In this document: one piece after another, positions 27,182 to 34,311 of the stretch
Layout: each line of letters opens with the position of its first letter
How positions within the stretch are numbered: position 1 is the stretch's first letter
Source: Thermoleophilia bacterium
GTDB taxonomy: Bacteria > Actinomycetota > Thermoleophilia > Miltoncostaeales > Miltoncostaeaceae
Length of the DNA stretch: 64,000 nt
Assembly (NCBI GenBank): GCA_028285405.1
Contig: JANQPH010000037.1
Span: forward strand, 1-64,000
Reading direction: 5' to 3'
Position numbers and translations under genes: made by a program
Notes under the pieces: generated by a model
The model's input: the letters and a program-made list of their open reading frames with translations, nothing else
Database searches by the model: none
Told to the model about the DNA's origin: nothing

Positions 27182-28092
27182 CCGGGCCGGCGCGTGCGCA
27201 GGAAGCGCACGGGGATGTAGAGCGTGTGCGGCATGAGGTCGGCCAGGGTCTGCCACAGATCCTTCTGGCCGTTCTCGTCCAGGATCGCCCCGAGCAGGCT
27301 GCGCGAGAAGAGCGGCCACGCGTCCTCCGGGCGCTCCATCACGGCCCCGAGCGTGACGTCGAGCTCCTCCGGCGTGAGGAATCCGGCGTCCTTGAACGCC
27401 TGCGCGTCGTCGGGCTCGTCGGGGATGCTCGCTCGGCTCGCGCGCCCGGCCAGGGCGCCCGGGGCGTTCCGCCCGATGACGGCCAGCACCTGACCCATGA
27501 ACTCGGCGTCGGCGGCGCGGAGGCGATCGAACGCCATCACGCTGGCCACGAAGCGGCCGCCGGGGCGAAGGAGCCGGGCGACCTCCTCGAGCGGGCGACG
27601 CAGATCGTCGATCCAGTCGAGCAGCAGGCTGGCGATCACGCCGTCGAAGCTCTTGTCCTCGAAGGTCGTCAGCGACTCGGCCCGACCCACGCGGAACAGG
27701 ATCGGGGCTCCCGCGGGGATGCGGCCCTCGGCGGCCCGGACCGCCTCGGGGACGACATCGACGCCGGCGACGAAGCCGGTCGGGCCGACCACGTCCGCGG
27801 CGGCGAACGCGGCACCGCCCGCGCCGCAGCCGACATCGAGAACGCGCTCGCCGGCGACGAAGGGCGCCCACGAGACCAGCGTCTCGTAGAGGTGCGCCCC
27901 GCGGACGGCCGTGAGCGTCAGCAGCGTCTCCTCGGTCGCGAACGGATCCGCCGCGACGACGGCGCGCTGGAAGCTGGTTGCGATCGAGCCGACGAGCGGT
28001 GTGCCGTCGGCGACCTTCGCGCGGATCTCGCTGAGTGAGTCCTCAGCGGCTTGCGCGCGCTCCTCGGCGCTCGTCGCGGGCTCGGACGTCAT
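27178..28092 (-). CDS. SAM-dependent class I methyltransferase
   Basis: A 304-aa protein with a class I methyltransferase core. Motif I is RVLDVGCGAGGAAFAAA (about residues 84-100), motif II ends FVAGVDVVPEAV, motif IV is DKSFDGVIASLLLDWIDD, and motif VI is VARLLRPGGRFVASVM. The closest general types are ubiquinone/menaquinone and arsenite methyltransferase-like enzymes. The C-terminal extension (about 200-304) is not recognised. Start is ATG 28092, overlapping the BagB-like ATPase stop by 4 nt, so it is the last gene of a four-gene operon with two ArsA-like ATPases. Substrate is unknown; arsenic chemistry is not supported beyond that loose neighbour hint. Confidence 0.85.
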   Translation of the reverse strand: MTSEPATSAEERAQAAEDSLSEIRAKVADGTPLVGSIATSFQRAVVAADPFATEETLLTLTAVRGAHLYETLVSWAPFVAGERVLDVGCGAGGAAFAAADVVGPTGFVAGVDVVPEAVRAAEGRIPAGAPILFRVGRAESLTTFEDKSFDGVIASLLLDWIDDLRRPLEEVARLLRPGGRFVASVMAFDRLRAADAEFMGQVLAVIGRNAPGALAGRASRASIPDEPDDAQAFKDAGFLTPEELDVTLGAVMERPEDAWPLFSRSLLGAILDENGQKDLWQTLADLMPHTLYIPVRFLRTRRPG

Positions 28093-29252
28093 CCCAACGA
28101 TGCTATCGGCCCTCGTTTGGCCGACACGCTCGGGCTCACGAGCGCGCCGGCCACCTCGGCCAGGCCGGCGACGTCGACCGGCTCGCGCTCGAGCGCCGGG
28201 ATCACCGCCGCGGCCGGCCCCCCGGCGGCCGCCGCGAGCCCCTCGCGCAGGTCGAGGTCGCGAATCGCGACCGCGCGGGCGTCCTCCAGCGCCTCCAGGA
28301 CGGCGGCGGCCAGCGCGGGGGCCCGGGGCGCTCCCAGCGCGTCGAGCCTGCGGGCCAGATCGTCGACGTCGCGGGGTGCGCCCGGTGGGAGTCGGTGGAC
28401 GCGATTGAGCACGATCCCGGCGAAGGGAAACCCGTCCTCCTCGAGCCGTCGGACCAGCTCGACCGCGGCGGCCGCGGGCTCCTCCTCGGGGGCGGCGACG
28501 ACGAGGAACGCGGCCTCGTCGCTCGTCAATAGCGATCTGACCTCGCCGGCGCGCTCGGCGAACCCTGCGTACATCCCCTCGAACGACGAGAGGAACTCGG
28601 CGATGTCGTCGAGCAGCTCGGCGCCCGTCACCCGCCGCAGCACGGCCATCACCGCGGACGTCCCGGCCGCGAGCGCCCGTCGGCCGAGCCACGCCGAGTC
28701 CTCGGCCGGCGCGGTCAGCACCCGGAGCGCCTTTCCTCCGACGAAGCGGGTCATCCGCTCCGGCGCGTCGAGGAAGTCGAGCGCGTTCTCGGCCGGGGGC
28801 GTATCGAGGACGATGTGGTCGAAGCGGCCATCCTCGAGCAGCTCGTGCAGACGCTCGACGGCCATGTACTCCTGGGATCCGGCGACCGCGCCCGACAGGT
28901 GCTGGTAGATGCGGTTCGCGAGGATCCGCTCGCGAACCTCCTCGTCGGGGGCGTAGCGTGCGACGAGGCGGTCGAAGGTCGCCTTCGCGTCGAGCTGCAG
29001 TGCCCACAGCTGACCGGACGCGGGCGCCCCGGCGGCGCGGAGGGCGGCGCCGTCCGCCTCGGTCGGCTCGTCCCCGAGCCCTGCCATCCCGAGCGCGTCG
29101 GCGAGCCTGCGCGCCGGGTCGATCGTCACGACGGCCGCGCGTCGTCCGCGCCGGGCCAGCTCGAGCGCGACCGCCGCGCTCACGGTCGTCTTGCCCACCC
29201 CGCCGGCGCCGCAGCAGACGACGACCCTGCGCTCGAGCGCCGCCTCGATCAC
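28089..29252 (-). CDS. ArsA/Get3-like ATPase, second of a pair (BagB-like)
   Basis: A 387-aa ATPase of the ArsA/Get3 deviant Walker family. The P-loop CGAGGVGKTTVSAAVALE (about residues 14-31) carries the deviant GxGGVGKT. Switch regions TIDPARRLADALG and FDHIVLDTPPAENALDFLD are clear. It has one ATPase domain and no tandem A1-A2 fusion. Together with the upstream gene it resembles the mycobacterial Rv3679-Rv3680 (BagA/BagB) pair, which form a Get3-like heteromer. Its start overlaps the upstream stop by 4 nt and its stop overlaps the methyltransferase start by 4 nt. No ArsB or Sb/As transporter is nearby, so arsenite export is unlikely. Confidence 0.88.
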   Translation of the reverse strand: MIEAALERRVVVCCGAGGVGKTTVSAAVALELARRGRRAAVVTIDPARRLADALGMAGLGDEPTEADGAALRAAGAPASGQLWALQLDAKATFDRLVARYAPDEEVRERILANRIYQHLSGAVAGSQEYMAVERLHELLEDGRFDHIVLDTPPAENALDFLDAPERMTRFVGGKALRVLTAPAEDSAWLGRRALAAGTSAVMAVLRRVTGAELLDDIAEFLSSFEGMYAGFAERAGEVRSLLTSDEAAFLVVAAPEEEPAAAAVELVRRLEEDGFPFAGIVLNRVHRLPPGAPRDVDDLARRLDALGAPRAPALAAAVLEALEDARAVAIRDLDLREGLAAAAGGPAAAVIPALEREPVDVAGLAEVAGALVSPSVSAKRGPIASLG

Positions 29253-30274
29253 GCGACCCCGGCCCGTTGCGACAACCCGTCCGTGACAGCGGACGCGAGC
29301 TCCTCGAGGCCGGCGAGCCGTCCGGCGCCGCGCGCGAGCAGCGGCAGCCTGATGACCGGCACCCCGCCACCTTCGAGGTCGCGGGCGTGCCGCGCCTCCC
29401 GCGCCGCCCGTCTCGACTCTGCGAGCGCCGCGTCGATCGCTCCGCGCTCGGACCCGTTCACCAGCGCCCGTGCGGACTCGAGCGCGGCGACGTCCTCGTC
29501 AGAGAACCTCCGTGGCGTGATGCAGTTCAGGATGGCCGCGGCGACGGGAAGCTCAGCGGCGCGCAGGCGATCGATCGCGTCGAGCGCCTCCGAGACGGGG
29601 AGCTCGTCCGGCCGCGCCACGACGGCGATTCCCGTTGCCGCCGGATGGGAGATCACCTCGCGGATCCGCTCGGCCTGCTCGTGGATCGGCCCGCCTTGGG
29701 CGATCTCGCGCACGTTCGCGGCGGTCTCGAGGAGCGCGACCGCGTGGCCGGTGGCTGGGGCGTCGACGACGAGCCGGTCCCACTCGGGGGCCTCCTGGTC
29801 GGGGCGAAGCTCGACCGCGTAGCTCCAGATCTTGCCGAGCGTGACCATCTCCTTGAGGCCGGGGGCCGCCTGGGTGAAGGTCCGGAACGTCTTGCTCCCG
29901 GCCAGCACGTCCGCGATCGCCCGCACCGGCAGCTGGCCGCGCAGATACTCCTCGGTGGCCTCCTCGGGGTCGATCGTCGCCGCGTACAGGCCCTCTCCGA
30001 CGACGGTCGGCTCCGTGGACGCGTCGGCGCGGTCGAGCAGTCGCGACAGCCGGTCACGGCCGGCGACCTCCAGCAGCAGCGTGCGATGGCCCTGGCGTGC
30101 GTAGGCGATCCCGAGCGCCGCCGAGACCGTGCTCTTGCCCACTCCGCCCTTGCCGAGGACGAAACAGAGCCGCCGCTCGGCGAGCGGTGGGTCGATCGCG
30201 TGCTGGCTGGTCAGCGTCGGACCGCTCGAGACGGGGGCGGCGCCGCGCTGGCGGGGCGCGTTCGATGCGGCCAA
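29249..30274 (-). CDS. ArsA/Get3-like ATPase, first of a pair (BagA-like)
   Basis: A 341-aa relative of the next gene. It has the deviant P-loop VLGKGGVGKSTVSAALG (about residues 38-54), the switch-like VAGRDRLSRLL, and DRLVVDAPATGHAVALLET. The usual switch I aspartate motif (DPA) is replaced (EVAGRD), as in one partner of the Rv3679-Rv3680 pair, so the two subunits are probably not equivalent. Start is TTG 30274; 15 bp separate it from the upstream gene, and no ribosome-binding site is obvious, so a start nearer the P-loop is possible. The operon context argues for an obligate heteromer that handles membrane proteins or metabolites. Confidence 0.87.
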   Translation of the reverse strand: MAASNAPRQRGAAPVSSGPTLTSQHAIDPPLAERRLCFVLGKGGVGKSTVSAALGIAYARQGHRTLLLEVAGRDRLSRLLDRADASTEPTVVGEGLYAATIDPEEATEEYLRGQLPVRAIADVLAGSKTFRTFTQAAPGLKEMVTLGKIWSYAVELRPDQEAPEWDRLVVDAPATGHAVALLETAANVREIAQGGPIHEQAERIREVISHPAATGIAVVARPDELPVSEALDAIDRLRAAELPVAAAILNCITPRRFSDEDVAALESARALVNGSERGAIDAALAESRRAAREARHARDLEGGGVPVIRLPLLARGAGRLAGLEELASAVTDGLSQRAGVA

Positions 30275-30289
30275 CGCATCTGGCCCATG

Positions 30290-31312
30290 CTAGAGCAGAC
30301 GCGGGCCGCCGCCCGGCGCGGCCTGTCTGGCGCGAGCGAGTGCCTCGATCACGACCGCGGCGTCGAGCCCGGCCGGGACCGCGTTGCCCATCGCGTCCGT
30401 CGCGCTGAGCTTCGCTCGGGCGATCTCGGGCCCGTCCCCCCGCCACTGGGCGCCCGGGTCGAGCGCGCTCAGCTCGGCGGCGACCGGAACGAGGGAGATC
30501 CGCTCGCGTGTGCCCTCGGGCGCGAACTCGACCCACGACTCGTACCGCTGGACCGCCGTGACGCGCCCGTCCGGAAGGCTGGTCACCACCACGCCGCGAT
30601 CGGTGCGGGGGTGGACGGCGAGCTCGTCCAGCGGGCGGGGCGTCCGCACGAGCACCGCGTCCGCGTCGGGGGCGTCGATGAGCGTCGCGACCCCCGCATC
30701 GAGCAGGTCGATGTCGGCGAGGACGCGCTGCCACCGGGCCCGCCACAGGTACTCGTAGCGGTCGGGCGCGGAGAGAATCGATGCGATCTTCGGCAGCAGC
30801 GCGCGGTGGATCGGCCCGCTCGGGTTGGCTCGGGTGCGCGCCGACAGCGCTCGGGTGACCGCCCAGAATGGCGTGGTTGCCGGCTCGGCGGCGGCCTCGA
30901 GCGCGATCGTCCGGCGAGCGATCCAGTCGTCGTCCCACACGGCGAAGTCGCCGGCGGTGGCCGTCGCGATCGCGATCTGCGCATCGGCGGTCCCGGGGCG
31001 GTTCGTGAGCACCCACGCCGAGAGCAGGCCGTCCTCGTCGACGTGGTTGTTGGTCACGACCTCGACCAACTCGGCTCCGCGGTGCGCCACGTGCAGGTAG
31101 CGCCAGGCGATCTCGGTGGCGGTCGGGGCGCCGAGCTCGGCGGGGGTGCCCGAGCCCGGCCAGTGCGCCAGCGCGAGCGCGGCCCCGTGGGGTGGCGCGC
31201 CGTCGACGGCGACGAACGGTCGCCGATCGAGCTCGTCGGGTCCGAGGAACTCCAGCTGCGGCGCCAGGCGCGGGAGCTCGGTGAGGTGAGCCGTTGTCTG
31301 GTTGGGCGGCAT
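30290..31312 (-). CDS. Conserved-looking protein of unknown function, first gene of the ATPase-pair operon
   Basis: I do not recognise this 340-aa protein. It is soluble with no signal peptide. Features that stand out are VEVVTNNHVDEDGLLSAWVL (about residues 83-102), whose NHVDEDG resembles metal-binding His/Asp clusters of DHH-type phosphoesterases, and later VWDDDWIARR. Coding is supported by strong GC3 bias and by its place 15 bp upstream of the ArsA-like pair. Start choice is open: ATG 31312 has GGTGAG 10 nt upstream, while ATG 31321 and GTG 31327 are in frame and would nearly touch the divergent gene at 31333. A phosphoesterase role is only a guess from the HxDxDG-like cluster. Confidence 0.75.
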   Translation of the reverse strand: MPPNQTTAHLTELPRLAPQLEFLGPDELDRRPFVAVDGAPPHGAALALAHWPGSGTPAELGAPTATEIAWRYLHVAHRGAELVEVVTNNHVDEDGLLSAWVLTNRPGTADAQIAIATATAGDFAVWDDDWIARRTIALEAAAEPATTPFWAVTRALSARTRANPSGPIHRALLPKIASILSAPDRYEYLWRARWQRVLADIDLLDAGVATLIDAPDADAVLVRTPRPLDELAVHPRTDRGVVVTSLPDGRVTAVQRYESWVEFAPEGTRERISLVPVAAELSALDPGAQWRGDGPEIARAKLSATDAMGNAVPAGLDAAVVIEALARARQAAPGGGPRLL

Positions 31313-31332
31313 GGCTGACATACTCACCGGCC

Positions 31333-31662
31333 ATGTGGCTCGCCGACAACATCATCATGGTGTCCGCGATCTTCCTCGGGCTGTGCGTCATCGTCGGCCT
31401 GGTCGCGGTCGGCGTCACCGGAGCGAGGCTCTACTTCCAGTTCCGACGCACGAACGCGCAGGTGAGCGAGCCGATGGAGCGGCTGACGCTCTCGCTCGAG
31501 ACCACCGAGCGGCTCCAGGCCCAGATCCCGCTCAAGCAGGAGGCGCTCGACGCCTCGCTCGCCGAGCTGCAGGTGCAGGCGCGTGCGCTCGGGGTGATCG
31601 CCTCGTACGCCGGTTGGGCGGTCGCGATCCTGCGTTCGCCGCTCAGGTACCTGGGTCGATAG
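31333..31662 (+). CDS. Small membrane protein with C-terminal coiled coil
   Basis: A 109-aa protein with an N-terminal membrane segment (MVSAIFLGLCVIVGLVAVGV, about residues 9-28). A predicted amphipathic or coiled-coil stretch (QVSEPMERLTLSLETTERLQ, then KQEALDASLAELQ) follows, and a second weaker hydrophobic segment lies near the end. The family is not recognised. Start is ATG 31333. It is divergent from the gene at 31312 with almost no space between, so their promoters must overlap coding sequence. The Ppx/GppA gene begins 21 bp downstream and may be cotranscribed. Similar small single-span proteins often scaffold envelope complexes, but no function can be claimed. Confidence 0.7.
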   Translation: MWLADNIIMVSAIFLGLCVIVGLVAVGVTGARLYFQFRRTNAQVSEPMERLTLSLETTERLQAQIPLKQEALDASLAELQVQARALGVIASYAGWAVAILRSPLRYLGR

Positions 31663-31683
31663 CCGAGACGACGGCGCGGCGGA

Positions 31684-32604
31684 ATGCGGCTCGCGGTCGT
31701 CGACATCGGCTCGAACTCGACACGCCTGTTCCTGTGCGAGCGGATCGCCGAGGCCGGCCCCCACGGTGATCGCCACACGCAGATCACCGGCCTGCGCCGA
31801 GGCGCGGCGCCCGACGGGACCGTCACCGCCGAGGCGATCGAGCGGCTGGAGGCGACGCTCCGCGACTATGCCCGGCTGATTCGAGCGTTCGGCCCGGCGC
31901 GCACGCTCGCCATCGGCACCAGCGCGGTGCGCGACGCGCCCAACGTGGAGACGATCGCCGCCGCGGTGGAGGGTGCGCTCGGCGCGTCGCTCACGGTCGT
32001 CTCGGGCGAGACCGAGGCCGACCTGGCCTACCTCGGGGCTCGCCTCGCCGCGCCCGAAGGGCCCGCGGCGGTGATCGACATCGGCGGCGGCAGCACCGAG
32101 GTGGTGCGGGGGGAGGGGGCCGTGCGGTGGGGTGGGGTCAGCCTCCAGCGCGGTGCCGTTCGATGCACCGAGGCCCATCTGGCGAGCGACCCGCCGATAT
32201 CCGGCGAGCTCGCCGCGCTGCGGTCGGCGCTTCGTCGCGACATGGCCGGCGCTCGCGACACGATCGGTGGCCCCGAGTCGATGGTGATCGGGGTCGCGGG
32301 CACCTTCACCACGCTGGCGGCGGTCGATCTGGGTGGGTACGACCCGGTGGCCGTCCACGGGTACCGGGTCTCGCGCGGGCGCCTCCGGCAGCTCACCGAT
32401 CGGCTGGCCGCGCTGCCCCTCCGGGAGCGTCTCTCGGTGCCCGGACTCCACCCCGGCAGAGCGCCCTACGTGGTCGCGGGCGGAGAGATCGCCGTGGCAG
32501 CGCTCGACGCCCTCGAGGCCGACGGGGTCGAGGTCAGCGAGCGGGACATCCTCGACGGGATCGCGCTCGCCGCGTCCGGTGCCGCGACGACGAGCAGTCT
32601 GTGA
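31684..32604 (+). CDS. ppx: Ppx/GppA-type exopolyphosphatase
   Basis: A 306-aa short-form exopolyphosphatase or guanosine pentaphosphate phosphatase of the ASKHA superfamily. It has the phosphate-1 loop VVDIGSNSTRLFLCE (about residues 5-19), SAVRDAPN, the connect motif VVSGETEADLAYLGA, the phosphate-2 loop AVIDIGGGSTEVVRG (about 124-138), and VIGVAGTFTTLAAVDLGGYD. It lacks the C-terminal HD domain of E. coli Ppx, as do the mycobacterial Ppx1/Ppx2 proteins. It should remove terminal phosphates from polyphosphate or pppGpp and so tie to stringent signalling. Start is ATG 31684 with GGCGG-rich sequence upstream. Which substrate dominates is not predictable. Confidence 0.9.
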   Translation: MRLAVVDIGSNSTRLFLCERIAEAGPHGDRHTQITGLRRGAAPDGTVTAEAIERLEATLRDYARLIRAFGPARTLAIGTSAVRDAPNVETIAAAVEGALGASLTVVSGETEADLAYLGARLAAPEGPAAVIDIGGGSTEVVRGEGAVRWGGVSLQRGAVRCTEAHLASDPPISGELAALRSALRRDMAGARDTIGGPESMVIGVAGTFTTLAAVDLGGYDPVAVHGYRVSRGRLRQLTDRLAALPLRERLSVPGLHPGRAPYVVAGGEIAVAALDALEADGVEVSERDILDGIALAASGAATTSSL

Positions 32605-32614
32605 CGAAAGTCAC

Positions 32615-32620
32615 TAGAAT
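32615..32620 (+). promoter_or_regulatory. -10 hexamer for a probably leaderless small gene
   Basis: TAGAAT ends 10 bp before ATG 32630, so transcription would begin at or within a few bases of the start codon. No matching -35 is seen. Confidence 0.4.
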
Positions 32621-32629
32621 GCGCAGGTC

Positions 32630-32875
32630 ATGGGGGAGACCGCGACAGACGTCGCATCGTCGGTCGACAAGGTCGTCGACTCGATCAGGGCCGCCCAGCG
32701 GCCCGAGGACGAGCGCCGCCTGATCTACGCGAAGGGCGAGAACACCCGCCACATCCGGCACGACCAGATCCTCGAGCGGTGGCCGATCCTGGCCGAGGAC
32801 TGGGCTCGCCGGATCGAGGACGCGCGCCTGGCGGCGGTCGACCGGACCCCCGGGCAGGCCACCTTCGGCCGCTAG
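32630..32875 (+). CDS. Small protein of unknown function
   Basis: An 81-aa hydrophilic, charge-rich protein (many Arg, Asp and Glu) with no signal, membrane segment or motif that I recognise. Its core IYAKGENTRHIRHDQILERW suggests a compact helical fold and possible nucleic-acid or protein binding. Coding is supported by GC3 bias, an ATG at 32630, and a -10 hexamer placed for a leaderless mRNA. It follows ppx by 25 bp and precedes tRNA-Leu. Function unknown. Confidence 0.65.
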   Translation: MGETATDVASSVDKVVDSIRAAQRPEDERRLIYAKGENTRHIRHDQILERWPILAEDWARRIEDARLAAVDRTPGQATFGR

Positions 32876-32887
32876 CGGCGGTCGCCT

Positions 32888-32915
32888 TTCCGGCCGCGGC
32901 GGGGCCGCCTACGCT
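32888..32915 (+). promoter_or_regulatory. Possible promoter of tRNA-Leu
   Basis: TTCCGG (32888-32893) and TACGCT (32910-32915) are separated by 16 bp, the same spacing as the tRNA-fMet and rpoD promoters here. The -35 match is weak. The tRNA starts 12 bp after the -10. Confidence 0.4.
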
Positions 32916-32926
32916 GTCGGTCCACG

Positions 32927-33009
32927 GCCGGAGTGGCGGAATCGGTAGACGCGGGGGACTTAAAATCCCCGGCCCGATGGGCGTCCGGGTTCGAGTCCCG
33001 GCTCCGGCA
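32927..33009 (+). tRNA. tRNA-Leu (anticodon TAA)
   Basis: An 83-nt class II tRNA. Acceptor GCCGGAG (32927-32933) pairs with CTCCGGC (33002-33008), with discriminator A at 33009. The anticodon loop CTTAAAA reads TAA (32961-32963) between GGGGA and TCCCC. A long variable arm and the T loop GTTCGAGTC are present. CCA is not encoded. The structured sequence at 33018-33275 follows directly. Confidence 0.95.
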
Positions 33010-33017
33010 TCCTGTGA

Positions 33018-33070
33018 GCTGAACCCGAGAACGACGGACGCCTTGCGTTCGTCGGTCGCAGGTGTTCAGC
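33018..33070. repeat. Two-tier hairpin just after tRNA-Leu
   Basis: GCTGAAC (33018-33024) pairs with GTTCAGC (33064-33070) around an inner 10-bp stem (33032-33041 with 33045-33054, one G-U, loop CTT). It begins 9 bp after the tRNA end and may help terminate or process that transcript. No T-run follows, and it has no counterpart at the second structured repeat near 56858. Confidence 0.5.
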
Positions 33071-33088
33071 GAGAGGACGCAGCGGGGC

Positions 33089-33275
33089 GGCAAGGAGGGC
33101 ACAGGGCCCCGGCCCACCGCCGCCGACCCCCTGGTCGGCGTGTCAATGTCAACGGGGCCGGTTGCCCGACGCGCAGGGCGCAGCGCTTTGCCCTTGGGGC
33201 ACTTGGTCCGTCGCATCGAGGCAAGAAGCCTCGATGCTCATCTGCGGGGTGCCCCGAGGGTGAAGTGACCGGCCG
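33089..33275. repeat. Structured dispersed repeat, copy 1
   Basis: About 187 bp shared with 56858-57045. It starts GGCAAGGAGGGC and ends near GTGAAGTGACCGGCCG. Helices seen here are: outer 33105-33111 with 33153-33159 (7 bp); inner hairpin 33121-33128 with 33133-33140 (8 bp, loop CCCT); a long stem 33186-33202 with 33249-33265 (17 pairs including three G-U); and an apical 10-bp hairpin 33213-33222 with 33228-33237 (loop AAGAA). The first two helices differ in sequence from copy 2 yet still pair. The 3' half is nearly identical between copies. It lies between tRNA-Leu and the gene at 33290. The transcribed strand is unknown; a structured RNA or a mobile palindromic element are the main options. 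Confidence 0.7.
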
Positions 33276-33289
33276 GAGTTCGGGACGAC

Positions 33290-33967
33290 GTGCGCGGCCG
33301 GCGAGGGATCATCGACACCGGCCTCTCTGCGAAGCTCTCACGCGTGGTCCTCTTCAAGCGGTCATACCTCGTCATGCTGCACGCGGATCTCTACCCGCCC
33401 AACCGTGTCGCGATCCGCGTCGAGGGCAAGCCGGGCCGCTGGCCCGAGCTCGAGGACGGCGACCGTCTGACGATGGCCGTCGGGTTCTGTGCGCTCGCCG
33501 CGGCCAAGACGGCGGCGAGCCGGCTGGAGCCGCTGAAGGAGAGCTTTCGGAACGTGGCGACCGCGATCGCGCAGACGCAGACCGGCGCGCTCGCGAGCGA
33601 CGTCGCTCCGCTCGACGTGTTCAGCGCCCCCGGCATGCTCGAGGTCGTCGAGTGGCACGGCCCCGGGCAGGTCGAGATCGAGGCCGACCTGGTCGGCTCG
33701 GCCGCAGGGCGCACCCCCCGGATCCGCACGGAGCCGAAGACATCCGGGCCGACCCGCGAGATCGCCGCCCTCGGTGCCCTGATCGCGACCGCGAACCACG
33801 CCGATCCCGATCTGCGTCTCAGTCTGGCCTTCGGGGTAGAGGGCATGCTCGCCTGGTATCGCCAGTCCGCGGCCTCGTCGTCGGCGAAGGACGTGCTCAC
33901 GTTCGCGATGGCGCATGCCGGCGAGCGTCTCGACGAGATCGGTCGCTCGCTGCCCGCCGGGGTCTAG
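33290..33967 (+). CDS. Protein of unknown function
   Basis: A 225-aa soluble protein that I do not recognise. It has an Ala-rich composition, no signal peptide, and stretches such as NRVAIRVEGKPGRWPELEDG and LRLSLAFGVEGMLAWYRQSA without known motifs. GC3 bias holds from GTG 33290, which has GGAG 11 nt upstream; GTG 33344 and ATG 33374 are in-frame alternatives. It starts 15 bp after the structured repeat. Its TAG stop overlaps the stop of the convergent CbpM-like gene in the palindrome CTAG. No context clue to function beyond the chaperone pair opposite. Confidence 0.65.
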   Translation: MRGRRGIIDTGLSAKLSRVVLFKRSYLVMLHADLYPPNRVAIRVEGKPGRWPELEDGDRLTMAVGFCALAAAKTAASRLEPLKESFRNVATAIAQTQTGALASDVAPLDVFSAPGMLEVVEWHGPGQVEIEADLVGSAAGRTPRIRTEPKTSGPTREIAALGALIATANHADPDLRLSLAFGVEGMLAWYRQSAASSSAKDVLTFAMAHAGERLDEIGRSLPAGV

Positions 33968-34311
33968 GCGGAGCCGGGAGGCGGCCGCCCGAGTCGGGCG
34001 AGCTGATGCTCCAGCTCGGCGATGCGCGCCAGCAGCTCGCACGCGAGGACCGAGCCGGGACCGTTCAGGTCGAGGTCCCGGGCCAGGCGAACGCAGCGGG
34101 CGACGTCCTCGGCGGCGCGTCGCGGCCAGACCGGGGGATCCGACCCGGCGACCGGCTCGGCGAGCCCGAGGGCCAGGAGCTCCTTGACGATTGTCGCCGG
34201 GACGCCGGCCTCCTCGGCGATCTCGTCCAGCCCGACCGGGTCCTCGGGGGCACCGCCCGTCCGCCACGTCACGAGCTCCACCTGCACGCGCGTGATCGAG
34301 CGCTCGCTCAT
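33964..34311 (-). CDS. CbpM-like DnaJ modulator (MerR-type helix-turn-helix)
   Basis: A 115-aa protein with a degenerate MerR-like HTH (VGLDEIAEEAGVPATIVKEL, about residues 25-44), a middle segment VARCVRLARDLDLNGPGSVL, and a helical end ELLARIAELEHQLARLG. This is the layout of CbpM/HspR-related proteins, which bind DnaJ homologues and tune their activity or repress chaperone genes. The start overlaps the DnaJ-like stop by 4 nt (34308-34311), as expected for a CbpA/CbpM pair. An HspR-like repressor role is the main alternative. A longer reading upstream into the dnaJ gene is an artefact of another frame. Confidence 0.8.
   Translation of the reverse strand: MSERSITRVQVELVTWRTGGAPEDPVGLDEIAEEAGVPATIVKELLALGLAEPVAGSDPPVWPRRAAEDVARCVRLARDLDLNGPGSVLACELLARIAELEHQLARLGRPPPGSA

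Noticed and set aside
28089-30274. Arsenite efflux ATPase genes
   Set aside because: There is no arsB, arsR, arsC or acr3 nearby, and the two single-domain ATPases fit the Rv3679-Rv3680 pair better.
32872-33216. Minus-strand small ORF in the structured repeat, with a related one near 56528-57139
   Set aside because: Both share a peptide (KGKALRPAR) only because the repeat DNA is conserved. Copy differences keep base pairing rather than reading frame, so I treat them as non-coding.
33018-33275. Integron attC site or retron ncRNA
   Set aside because: There is no GTTRRRY/RYYYAAC core pair, and no integrase or reverse transcriptase gene within the window.
32927-33290. Mobile island inserted at tRNA-Leu
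   Set aside because: There is no integrase, no repeat of the tRNA 3' end, and the following genes have the same base composition as the rest.
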